Shown here one piece after another: positions 1-8,532 of a DNA stretch of 22,430 nucleotides; position 1 is the stretch's first letter, and each line of letters opens with the position of its first letter. Source of the stretch: Vairimorpha ceranae (taxonomy: Eukaryota > Microsporidia > Nosematidae); the NCBI RefSeq assembly GCF_000988165.1, contig NW_020169361.1, forward strand, positions 1 through 22,430, in the 5' to 3' direction. A program made the translations under genes and the position numbers. The notes under the pieces were generated by a model. It saw nothing but the letters and a program-made list of their open reading frames with translations, ran no database searches and was not told the DNA's origin.

Positions 1-90
1 CATAAATCAAAATTTTAAAATTATGTCTTATTTTATTTTTTTAGCAAAAAAATTTTTTTTTGGTGCCTTAAGATTATGACGCGCATTGTA
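1..90 (+). mobile_element. Orphan right end of a Tc1/mariner-like element, cut by the window edge
   Basis: Bases 61-88 read inward from a TA (89-90) as CAATGCGCGTCATAATC, then TTAAGGCACC. This resembles the terminal repeat of the element at 8052-10279, whose ends read CAGTGCGCATCAAAACG. The AAATTTTTTT stretch next to it also matches that element's terminal repeat. The rest of this copy would lie to the left of the window. No coding sequence is visible here. It is a diverged relative, not an identical copy. Confidence 0.5.
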
Positions 91-339
91 TAAAAAAAAA
101 AGTATTTGCTTAATCTTTAGTACTTTAAAAGATAGAGAAACTGAGTAATCGTGTTTTTAAAATAAATGTGGTATTACACACGGGTTAAACTTGTGTTTTG
201 TATTTATTGTTTAACTTTTAGTTGTCAATGTTTTCTTTTTAATTTATATTTGTTTTAATAATTAATCAGTGTTAGTAAACAAACATGCAAAACTATAAAT
301 ACAAGAATTACCCCTACACAGACACGAAAAACAAAACTA
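91..339. other. AT-rich spacer, nothing recognised
   Basis: The stretch between the orphan transposon end and the first complete element holds no open frame of useful length, no tRNA-like fold and no repeat that I could recognise. Confidence 0.5.
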
Positions 340-515
340 CAGCTTGTTTAAAAAAAAATGGAACACAAATTTTACGGGTTTAAATTAATCAATAGAATTA
401 TTTGATTTAATAGGTGTATAAATAAATATTAAAAGCTTTGTTTATTTATATTTTTTTTGGCTGTTGTACAAAGTTTGATTTTCTGTTTTTTATAAAAAAA
501 GTGTTTCAAAAACAT
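340..515 (+). repeat. Left terminal inverted repeat of the Tc1 element
   Basis: It pairs as a reverse complement with 1622-1797. Shared blocks include AAATTTTAC near the tip, TTGTTTATTTATATTTTT in the middle and AAGTGTTTCAAAAACAT at the inner edge. Confidence 0.85.
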
Positions 516-597
516 GGCTATTTTTTTTAAGGAAATTAAAAATGATCTGTAAATTTTCTTAAATCTTGTTTATTTTTTAATTTTTTTTAATTCCCGA

Positions 598-1570
598 TGC
601 AACTTACGCCTGAGCTCAGATCGAAAATTGTTTGCTTACATGGTCAAAAAATAACACAGGGAAAATTAGTTAGAACTTATTGGTGTGTCTAAGAGCATTG
701 TATTAAGACTCCTTTTTAAGTGCAAAAAACAAGACTACTTGTGCATTTAAAAAGAAATGGAAGACCAAAGACTTTTTTAAAGGATGATATTAATACTATT
801 TTGGCTTTAAATAAAAAAACCTAAAATTTCTTTGAGAAGGTTATCAGTTGAGTTTTTAGAAAAAGAAAAAAAGTGGTATCTTATTCAATTATAAAAAGAA
901 CACTCAATTATTATGGTTTTCATGCATATCTAGCAACAAAAAAAACCTGTTCTATCAAAAAAAATATATTTTAGCATGAAAAGAAATTCAGAAAAAATTA
1001 TATACATGTCCGGTGAAACAATAAGACCATAATTTTTTCCGAAGAAAGTAAATTTAATCTCTTTGTAAGTGATAATAGAGTTTTTACTTAAAGAAAGCCG
1101 TGTATATAGGTCTTTATCCAAAAAATATTGTTGCTACAGTTAAATGCGGAGGAGGCTTTGCAATGGTGTGAGGATGTTTCTCATATCATGGAGTAGAAAA
1201 ACTAGTTTTTATAGATGGTCTTATAATTTTGTAGCATATATGGGTATTTTGGTTAACAATTTACGTTCGTCAGCCGAGAAAATAAGAATAGAAACATTAA
1301 TTTTTCAACAAGATAATGATTCGAAATATATGTCAAGACTTGCTAAGAACTATTTTATTAAAAAAAGAATTGAGCTGCTTTATTGGCCACCACAATCTTT
1401 ATATTTAAACCCAATAGAGATACTTTAAGCTATTATAAAACAGAAATTATCTAAATTAATTATAAAAACTAAGGAAGAATTATGAGCTGCTATACAAGCT
1501 GTATGGAATTTAATAAAAATAAAAACTTGTCAAAATCTGGCATTTAGTTACAAAAAAAGAGTTATAAAAT
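598..1570 (+). pseudogene. Decayed Tc1-family transposase (D,D34E type)
   Basis: This is the remnant of the enzyme that cuts and reinserts the surrounding element. Reading across frames, an N-terminal helix-turn-helix starts near 598 (MQLTPELRSKIVCLH) and is followed by a GRPK linker near 755. The first catalytic region reads FSEESKFNLF near 1035, where families normally have DE, so the first Asp appears to be Glu. A GGG-containing beta segment (VKCGGGFAMV, stop, GCFS) lies at 1143-1175. The second catalytic Asp is in QQDNDSKY near 1312 and the last acidic residue in LNPIE near 1410. Exactly 34 residues separate the DN Asp from the final Glu, the Tc1 spacing. Several stops and at least one frameshift break it. 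The intact stretch 1144-1428 is only a fragment of this gene. Confidence 0.85.
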
Positions 1571-1621
1571 AATATGAAGCTTCGGATCTATACACACGGT
1601 ATTAAGTTTTTAAATGTTGTT

Positions 1622-1797
1622 ATGTTTTTGAAACACTTTTTTATAAAAAGCAGAAAATTAAACTTTTTACAACAGCTAATAAAAATATAAATAAACAAGG
1701 TTCTTACAATAATTTTTAGATAAACTCATAAAATCAGATAATTTTTTTGACCAATTTATATCGGTAAAATTTATGTTCCGTTTTTTGAAACAAGCTG
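1622..1797 (-). repeat. Right terminal inverted repeat of the Tc1 element
   Basis: It is the partner of 340-515 and ends in AAACAAGCTG directly before TA. It preserves the tip motif GTTTCAAAAAACGG better than the left copy, where the C in GTTTC has been lost. Confidence 0.85.
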
Positions 1798-1799
1798 TA

Positions 1800-2390
1800 T
1801 AATGAAAATGAGAACTGACTACAATAGAAGGGATATGAAAAATAACAAAACTGTAAATAAAAATTTTTAAATTTTATATCAAAAGTATTTAAAAAAACTT
1901 TCATCAACATTTCACGTCAATAAAATAAAAAATTTTGCATTTTTGTAATTTACAAAATAAATAGTGATTTTTTAAATTTTAATGCTACAGGACAAAATCC
2001 TGAAGATTATTGAAAACATAAATTAGCTGCACTTTACTCTACAATTTACAAGAAGCCAAATTTTGCTTTATTGATTTTAGTTGTCTAAATAAACTTTGAA
2101 TTGTTAATTACTGTAGTCATGCTTTAGTTGATAAATTAACATCAAAAAGTACCTATTTCTAAAATTTATATTTTAAGAATTTCTTGAATCAAAAACCGAA
2201 TGCAAGAAAAATTGTTTTTTTAGAAATAAATAATTTATCTTTAGTCTTAAAATAATTGCTGTAAATTAAATTTTTTTTACTAAATTAAATCTTATAGTAA
2301 TTAACTTTTCTATAAAAATAAAGCAACTTTAATTTAAAAATATACAAAAATAAAACTTTATATCTTAAATTAAATAAATTAAAAAGAATT
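1800..2390. other. AT-rich spacer, nothing recognised
   Basis: No open frame of note, RNA gene or repeat was found. The composition is extreme, with long A and T runs. Confidence 0.5.
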
Positions 2391-2639
2391 GTGGCAAAAA
2401 ATATTGTTATTTATAATAAATTACGTTTCAATTTAATTAAAGTTGGTGAAGGTTTAATTAATGATTACATATCACTTTGGGTAATTATTTTTGTAAGGAG
2501 GAATGTTTATTTTATTGACGCAAACACAAAACTTTGCTTTTTGATAAAAATTAAATACCTAGCGATATTTACAAAAAAACTTGAGTCATTTTTTAATATA
2601 TTTATTAAAAATGCAAAGATTAAATTTCTATACTTGTAA
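2391..2639 (+). pseudogene. Short open frame, possible Merlin transposase relic
   Basis: This frame of about 82 codons begins at GTG, not ATG, and lacks a C- or G-run start signal, so it is unlikely to be a real gene. The segment GEGLI followed later by YFIDANTKLCFLIKI weakly resembles the Merlin/ISXO2 order GEG..IEIDES and W.FGGIDR.TK.CFL.V. The catalytic EIDES part is not readable. It could equally be a chance open frame in AT-rich DNA. Confidence 0.2.
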
Positions 2640-2744
2640 TTAATATAAAGTTGACAATAAAATATGTAAAAATAAAATTATTTTTTATTTATGGTGTGAC
2701 ATAATTATTATTACTATTACCCAAAAGATAAAAAATAATTTTTA

Positions 2745-2747
2745 CCC
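2745..2747 (+). promoter_or_regulatory. CCC-like start signal of the secreted protein gene
   Basis: TTTACCCATAAAATG places CCC five bases before the ATG at 2753. Such motifs mark the transcription/translation start of many microsporidian genes, and this one supports the chosen start. Confidence 0.6.
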
Positions 2748-2752
2748 ATAAA

Positions 2753-4276
2753 ATGTTCTTTTGTGTTTTTTTAGTTAGTACAACTTATATCTCTGATTCT
2801 CATATAAATTACTTAAATAACCGATTTTACAGTAACTTGTGTAATGTTGTTAGCACAGCAGAGAATACACAACAAAATACAACATTTGAAAATTTACTAC
2901 ATAATGACAAAATGCAAGCAAAAGACGGGGTAGATTCTGGACGTGATCAAAGTACTAATAAACTTAATTTAAATGGTGGTCTTACATATGATCAACATTC
3001 TTGTGAAACAGATACTTTATCTTTAACGTCAAGTAAAGATTTATCTCAACATATGGAAAGCACAAATTCTCTTGATCAGGACTATTCAATATCGGACATA
3101 AGTGCAAATATCCCTCAGTACTGGAATGATGTTTTTAATACTACAGATGTTTCTTATACCAACATAGTTGAAAAAAATTTACCTTTGACAAATAATAATT
3201 ATTTTTCTGCACAAGCTAACATGTATTCTAATTTAAATTTGTCTAAACAAACGGAAAGCCTACCAGCTGTGCAATTAAATGAACCTTTGACTAAACATCT
3301 AAAAGCTAATTGTAATGATAACTATACAGAATTTAATAATCAAAATATTGACGATCTGATATTTAAAAATAGCTTATATATAGAAATTGACAATTATATT
3401 AATCAGGAGCCTAGTAAATATAATGATAAAAAAAGTTCTTTTCAAGAGTTTGATTTTGAACATAAAAATAATAATTTAGTAGTTTCTAGTTTTAAAAATT
3501 GTGATACTGATAAATATGCTGAGGTTAACAATAAAGAAGTTGACGAATATAGTAAAATTAATAATAAAAAGTCTTTAGATAACGACGACTTAATTATAAA
3601 TGATACAAAAGAGCAAGAAAAAAGAAGTGAATATTTTGCTGTAGATAATGATCCCGTTCAAAGCTTTTCATTTGACAATTTAAGTATTAAGCTTTTTAAT
3701 ATTTTAACTAAATATAAAAAAGAGCTAAGAAAACTTAAAAGTAAGTTTTTTTTAGATGTAAGAAAAAAATCATGCGGGGATCTAATTTTTTGTAACTTAA
3801 GTAAAAATTCTAAATATTGTAACAGTCGTCAGCGATTAAATAGTAATTCTTCATATTTTAATGCTCTTACGAATGATACTTTGGTACCTCTTATGATTGA
3901 TATTAACAATCTTTTTTTGTCAGCAACTACAGAAAAGTTGCTTTGTGGATGGGTTGAATTTATTGCAGAAGTTGCACAGTTTGTTGCCAACTTTAAAAGC
4001 TATATTAATTTAAAGAATTACAATCGATGTGATATTTTCAGTAATTTTACATTAATTGAAACTACAACGTTTGAAATAATTTTAAAATTTGACTTTAAAA
4101 AGATCAAATTTTTTTTGGAGCATTCCACACAAAACTATGAAAATCCTATATTTTCTGACTCTAAAGTTAAAAAGGTTTTATTTAACATTTCATACAACGT
4201 TTGGAAATTTGAAGAAAAATTAGAACATTGTGGTTTTTATATTACGAAATTGAAAAATTTTATGAAAAAATTGTAA
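2753..4276 (+). CDS. Probable secreted Asn/Ser/Asp-rich protein of unknown function
   Basis: The 507-residue product begins with MFFCVFLVSTTYIS, a short hydrophobic stretch that looks like a signal peptide. Residues of about 30-300 are polar low-complexity sequence rich in Asn, Ser, Asp and Lys, with little predicted order. From about residue 305 the character changes to a longer helical-looking domain with several Cys residues (near KKSCGDLIFC, SKYCNS, LLCGW, NRCDI, EHCGF), ending in a Lys-rich tail. A CCC motif five bases upstream supports the start. I recognise no family. Microsporidia secrete many lineage-specific proteins of this build into the spore wall or host cell, but nothing here shows which. 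It stands alone, with a Tc1 element upstream and a Merlin element downstream. Codon use is AT-rich like the rest of the window. Confidence 0.75.
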   Translation: MFFCVFLVSTTYISDSHINYLNNRFYSNLCNVVSTAENTQQNTTFENLLHNDKMQAKDGVDSGRDQSTNKLNLNGGLTYDQHSCETDTLSLTSSKDLSQHMESTNSLDQDYSISDISANIPQYWNDVFNTTDVSYTNIVEKNLPLTNNNYFSAQANMYSNLNLSKQTESLPAVQLNEPLTKHLKANCNDNYTEFNNQNIDDLIFKNSLYIEIDNYINQEPSKYNDKKSSFQEFDFEHKNNNLVVSSFKNCDTDKYAEVNNKEVDEYSKINNKKSLDNDDLIINDTKEQEKRSEYFAVDNDPVQSFSFDNLSIKLFNILTKYKKELRKLKSKFFLDVRKKSCGDLIFCNLSKNSKYCNSRQRLNSNSSYFNALTNDTLVPLMIDINNLFLSATTEKLLCGWVEFIAEVAQFVANFKSYINLKNYNRCDIFSNFTLIETTTFEIILKFDFKKIKFFLEHSTQNYENPIFSDSKVKKVLFNISYNVWKFEEKLEHCGFYITKLKNFMKKL

Positions 4277-4504
4277 ATAAATATTTTTTTTTGTGTCTCA
4301 ATTTTGCAAAATAGTTGTTAATACTTTTTTAAATGTATTCAATTGATCTAAAAAGCATTAAAATATTTAAAGTAAAAATATTTGTTTCTTTACAAGAAGA
4401 ATTTTTTTAAACAATTATTTTCTTAAGAAAATTATGCAAAAAATTATGAGGCTGAAGAATAACAAAAGGGATCCATATTTTTAATTTGCCGATTAAAAAT
4501 TTTT

Positions 4505-4606
4505 AACCCTTAAAATGAGTTGCAAAATTAAGAAGGAGAAAAAATCCTTGAAGAAAAATTAATGTCTTTTGCATAAAATTGAAATTTAAACATAATAAAT
4601 CAATTG
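4505..4606 (+). repeat. Left terminal inverted repeat of the Merlin element
   Basis: It pairs with 6041-6138 with a handful of mismatches and small indels. The tip reads AACCCTTAAAATGAG here and AACCATCGAAATGAG in the partner. Confidence 0.85.
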
Positions 4607-4882
4607 ATTTTGCGGTAGAATACCACATGATGGTCGAAAGACCATGAAGAAATTAAGTTTATAATTGGTTCATGAGGTGAAATGTCAGCAATCTGTAACA
4701 CTGACTAAACATTTTTCAATGTGATTGGTGGCTTTTAAGGTGTAAAAGTATTTTAAGAAAAATTATAAATAAAACTGTGGTATCCCCACAAATGAAATAT
4801 TTAAAATTTTAATTAAATGTCAAATCAGTAGATTTTGATTAATTAATTTTAAATATATTAGAAAACTTCAAATATAGGGGTT

Positions 4883-5128
4883 ATGATGCAATCAAACACG
4901 ACTAAAATAAATCATTTCAATATTATTTCTATTATTGAACAGCATCTCGACCGGGGTTGCGTCAAAAACCTTTTCAGTAAAAATCATTTTAATTATGTTA
5001 ACCACAGAACCCAGAAGTGGTTCTTAGCCCATAAAGACTGGGATAGAAATAACACACCTATCATTAGTATGTTAGAAGAATATTTAAAAATTAACACCAT
5101 CCCATGGACTCACGTCAAATTTAAATAG
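4883..5128 (+). CDS. Small unknown protein encoded inside the Merlin element
   Basis: This is an 81-residue open frame that begins with two Met codons. GGGG at 4877-4880, two bases before the ATG, fits the microsporidian G-run start signal. The product contains a stretch running from NHRTQKWFLAHKDWDRNN to an acidic helix (MLEEYLK), ending TIPWTHVKFK. It has several Trp and His residues and no hydrophobic segment. Codon use is less AT-biased than the surrounding spacer. It lies between the inverted repeats, on the strand opposite the transposase. I do not recognise it. It could be a passenger gene, a fragment of another transposase, or a chance open frame. The start signal and composition favour real coding sequence, but only moderately. 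Confidence 0.4.
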   Translation: MMQSNTTKINHFNIISIIEQHLDRGCVKNLFSKNHFNYVNHRTQKWFLAHKDWDRNNTPIISMLEEYLKINTIPWTHVKFK

Positions 5129-5264
5129 TAAATAAGTTTTAGTTGTTCTAAAAGGGATTTTATTACTTTTTCAAATATAAAAGATTTTTAATTTCTTTTA
5201 AACGCAAACAATTCCAGAAAATTACTGATTTTTGAATATATTCTATATCTGAAAAAAAAATTTA

Positions 5265-5900
5265 ATTTTACTCCTGCCCGTATCCTTTCTACTGTATTTG
5301 TATGTCTACCTGTTTGGTTGTGAATAAAACTATACTGTGATTTACAGTATGATGTACATAATATTCTGTAAATTCACTTAATTTAGCGTATCCTTCCAAG
5401 CAGTCTGTATAATCCTTTCTGGCATGACATATTTTTAATTGGCGCCGTGAATGTATCCGCCCTTCTGTTTTAAACTTTAATTAATACAAGTTTTCGACAA
5501 GAAGTACGTTCGACTATTCCTAGAACACAAACATCATCAACTTTGTGCCTTTTATTGTATTTTCGCTTGCCGAATTTTGACACATCTATTTCAACAATTA
5601 CGCCAGGTCCTTCTTATATTTTGTTTTGCGTGTTTTACAATACGATTGATTGTTTTTTTACTTAATCTCATAATTAAATTAAAAGATTTTATTGAATTGT
5701 TATACAAAAATAGAAAGTTAACTTTCGAAACTAAAGAAAATTAATTTTAGCATTACAAAACGATCTGTTACTGGTAATTTTTGTTTTTTTCCTACAAGTA
5801 GCACAAGATCATCATAAAATATTTTGTTCTTCAATTACTCTTAAAATTTTGCCTAAACATTCAGACAAAACCTTTCTATAATAACTTTAAAAACAATTTT
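5265..5900 (-). pseudogene. Decayed Merlin / ISXO2-like DDE transposase
   Basis: Read on the minus strand across frames. A zinc-ribbon remnant (CATCRKK) lies near 5800. A helical segment MRLSKKTINRIVKHAKQ lies near 5640-5672. The hallmark GPGVIVEIDVSKFGKRKYN lies at about 5555-5610, with the first catalytic Asp in EID. The second Asp is in TDCLEGYAKL near 5390-5420, where the usual Trp after DC is Leu. HHTVNHS follows near 5330-5345, then TGRHTNTVER near 5285-5315 with the final acidic residue. The order and spacing match the ISXO2-like domain of Merlin elements. Frameshifts after KQNIRRTW and after the linker, plus in-frame stops, make it nonfunctional. Confidence 0.85.
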
Positions 5901-6040
5901 TTCAAATGTGTTCTCTATTTCATCAAAATAAATATTTTTTTGGGGGCTATAAAAATCACAAAAATAATAAATGATTTAAAATTAAAAAAGTAATTAAATC
6001 TTTTTTAAATTAACAAAAACCGACTTATTATTATAATTTA

Positions 6041-6138
6041 AATTAATTTATTATATTTAAATTTCAATTTTATGCAAAAAACATTAATTTCTTCAGGATT
6101 TTTTCTCCTTCTTAATTTTGCAACTCATTTCGATGGTT
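6041..6138 (-). repeat. Right terminal inverted repeat of the Merlin element
   Basis: Reverse complement of 4505-4606. Read inward from 6138 it gives AACCATCGAAATGAG, then TGCAAAATTAAGAAGG. Confidence 0.85.
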
Positions 6139-6148
6139 AAAAATTTTT

Positions 6149-7189
6149 GATCAGCAGGGTTAAATATAAACCTCTATTGTTTGTATCCCAACTCCAAACT
6201 ATGATGTTACTTTTGGTTTTAAAAAACCTTAAAAAGAATTTTACTTGTTTTTCGTATATCTAATGTTTTGCATTCATAGTTAGCTGTGTGAATATAGGTT
6301 GAGATTTTATTTTATATAAAAGTAAACTAAAATAAACAAAGAAACTTATAAAGTTTAACTTCACTTATTAATGTCGTTTATACACGTTATAATATCAAGT
6401 TGAGCTTTTTGTTTTAAATATAAATGTTTGTAAAAAAAGACCATGTTAACAAGAAAATCTATAATGTTGGCAAAAGTTAGGCATATCATCATAGTTACAC
6501 AGGTATTTTTGATCAAAATTAATTTAATTATGCAATTTAAATATTTTTTTATTATAAGTAATTTATTTTTTTAATACAATAAAAGTGAAATCATTTACTT
6601 GTATAAATATTTATGTACTATATACAATATACGTAGTGCATTATAAATTCTTAAAACTATAATTTGTTTTTTAGTACTACTTTTTATTTAATTTTATATA
6701 AAATTAGAATAGCAAGATTTAAAAAATCATCTTAAGAACTTACTATTAAAAAAAATTAAAATTTTAGTTAGAAAACGACTGTAAGTATACTTTGTATAAT
6801 TATAATGTCTTATTATGTAATATTTAATACGTAAACGCCGTGTTTAGCAAAATAAAATAATGTAAATTTTTGTAACCATTATCACATTTAAAATTAAAAT
6901 CTTAATATAATAAATTAAATTAAAGTTAAGAAAAACTATGCTATTTTTAATCGTAAAAATGTTCATTATAGTGTTGAGAAATATCACATTGTATCTTATC
7001 GACTTCATAGTAGATATTATTTTACATGTTATATCCTATTAAATTATTAAACCTCAATTGTGCCAAGTACTTATATGGGGGCGATACTATATTAAAAGTT
7101 GTTAAGTGATTGCTGTGGCCAAGGGGCCGGAGAATTATTGGAGAAATTTATAATTGTGTTTTAGAAAATTGAGCTGAACCAAATGTACA
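6149..7189. other. Gene-poor spacer
   Basis: No gene, RNA or repeat was recognised. At 7070-7135 a short GC-richer patch contains ATGGGGGCG and TGGCCAAGGGGCCGG, which includes a small GGCC/GGCC hairpin possibility. Its role is unknown. Confidence 0.4.
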
Positions 7190-7192
7190 AAG

Positions 7193-8030
7193 ATGAAAAG
7201 AAGTTATTTAAGTTTACTTCGAAGGATTTACAAAATTTTTATTGTTAGGAATTTTAAGATGGATGAAGAAATAAGAGATAAATTACTACGAAAAGTGAAT
7301 AAGTTAGAAGAAAAAAAGAGAATTATATATATACTTATTGAAATTAGAGAGAAAGTTATTAGAGAAGTGAGAGAAGCTATGAAAGGGGAAAGTAAGATTT
7401 ACAAAAAAGTTATAATTTAAAGTGTTTTTATTGTAATAAGTTCTGATACAAGATGGTTGTATTATACGAAGAGTGCAAAAAAAGATTTTGGCAAAGATAA
7501 GCAAAAGTAGACTTAGATAATAAATTCGAAGCAAGTACAGCTTAGGAACTATTCAAAAAAGAGGTTTTAGACAATCAATCAAGTAGAGGCATAAAATTAA
7601 TTTTGAGCCTGAAGAAAAAGAAATTGAAGTTCAAAGAAGAATTAAAAGGAAAATATTAAATTTGAATAAATATGTTGAGAAGTTTAAAGAAGCTTTTAAC
7701 ATTCGTAAAGAGGAAGTGAAATGTTGTAAAATTGATAAATGTAAATTAAAACGGAAAAAGGAAAAAAGGTCTATAAAAAGGACAGATAGTTACAAAAGTA
7801 TTAATAAAGATACAATTAAACATTTAGAAGATTTGATGACTAGAAAAGTGACTAGAGAGTTGAACTAAAATTGAAGAAATCTTATAAGTCTATAATTAAG
7901 CTAAATAGCGATATAAGGTTGGGGAGCAAATTGATAGAGTAAAATGATATTCTTGAAAAAGATAATTATAAGTTTACTATTATTCGAGATAAAATCAGAA
8001 CAACACAAGGGCGCAAAATATATGACTGTT
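7193..8030 (+). pseudogene. Broken Lys/Glu-rich coding relic of unknown family
   Basis: The plus strand is strikingly purine-rich compared with its surroundings and carries two short open stretches, 7193-7420 and 7662-7868. Coding-like sequence continues on both sides of the second one: upstream in the same frame FEPEEKEIEVQRRIK (from about 7599), and downstream LKKSYKSIIKLNSDIR and later KFTIIRDKIRTTQGRK, separated by stops. The readable parts are basic and acidic, helical and probably coiled-coil (for example MDEEIRDKLLRKVNKLEEKK). One CCKIDKC cluster hints at a zinc knuckle, but its spacing is not canonical. A decayed retrotransposon gag or a dead member of a lineage-specific gene family are both possible. 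No start signal of the C- or G-run type precedes 7193. Confidence 0.35.
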
Positions 8031-8051
8031 TTTATTTTAAAAATATCACTA

Positions 8052-8524
8052 CAGTGCGCATCAAAACGTTATGACAGCAAAAAAATTTACTTTTGCCAGT
8101 ACAATAAACGTTAAATAAGAAAGATAAGAGTAGAAATCGAGCTTAAATAGAAAGTACTATAATTTAGTTATTTGAATTTTTTTTTCAAATAATCTCACTA
8201 TAGGTCAATTATGAATTTTTGATTTTTTTCAATAAATTGCGTTAAAACGTTAAGGCCGATGCCAAAATTGAATATAAATAAGTGTTTTTTCTTGTAAAAA
8301 ATTTATGTTTTTTGTATTTACATTTAGTTATTATTTTAATTTATAAAAAATAATTTAGATTTAAATTAAACATAAAAAATTCTATACTTAAATTATGAAC
8401 AAAAACAATAGTATAAAGTTAATGAATCTTGCATAAATATTATATTTAGTACGTAATTTATTTACATGTTTTTAAATTTATACATTAAGGTTGTTTTTAA
8501 AGTTTTTCTAGAAAAAAATAATTT
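8052..8524 (+). repeat. Left long terminal inverted repeat, second Tc1-like element
   Basis: It is the reverse complement of 9807-10279 with scattered differences. Long shared runs include AATCTCACTATAGGTCAATT and TAAAGTTAATGAATCTTGCA. Confidence 0.88.
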
Positions 8525-8532
8525 TAGATTTA

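Larger units (their letters stand above)
340..1797 (+). mobile_element. Tc1-type transposon with 176-bp terminal inverted repeats, inactive
   Basis: Both ends read CAGCTTGTTT inward and are bounded by TA (338-339 and 1798-1799), the target duplication expected for Tc1/mariner. The inverted repeats pair 340-515 with 1622-1797 along their whole length, with scattered mismatches. The motif GTTTCAAAAA occurs at the outer tip and again at the inner edge of the repeat (502-512), which suggests paired transposase binding sites of the IR/DR kind. The interior encodes one broken transposase on the plus strand. The element is 1458 bp, slightly shorter than the 1.6-kb elements typical of this group. Confidence 0.88.
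4495..6148 (-). mobile_element. Merlin (IS1595/ISXO2-type) transposon, inactive
   Basis: Near-perfect inverted repeats of about 100 bp pair 4505-4606 with 6041-6138. They share ATGAGTTGCAAAATTAAG and GGAGAAAAAATCC. Outside both lies AAAAATTTTT (4495-4504 and 6139-6148), which could be the 8-10-bp target duplication expected for Merlin. Because that string is itself a palindrome, it could instead be part of the repeat. A broken ISXO2-type transposase lies on the minus strand at about 5265-5900. The half between 4607 and 5265 has no transposase sequence and carries a small plus-strand open frame. Confidence 0.8.

Noticed and set aside
930..1121. Minus-strand open frame within the first Tc1 element
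   Set aside because: The plus strand of the same bases carries recognisable transposase motifs, so this is a shadow.
7304..7534. Minus-strand open frame over the purine-rich relic
   Set aside because: It is a Phe/Leu-rich antisense reading of purine-rich DNA, a common artefact.
8196..8207. CTCACTATAGG, resembling the core of a phage T7 promoter, in both long inverted repeats
   Set aside because: Only the central 11 bases match, the upstream TAATACGA part is absent, and a phage promoter makes no sense in this eukaryotic transposon.
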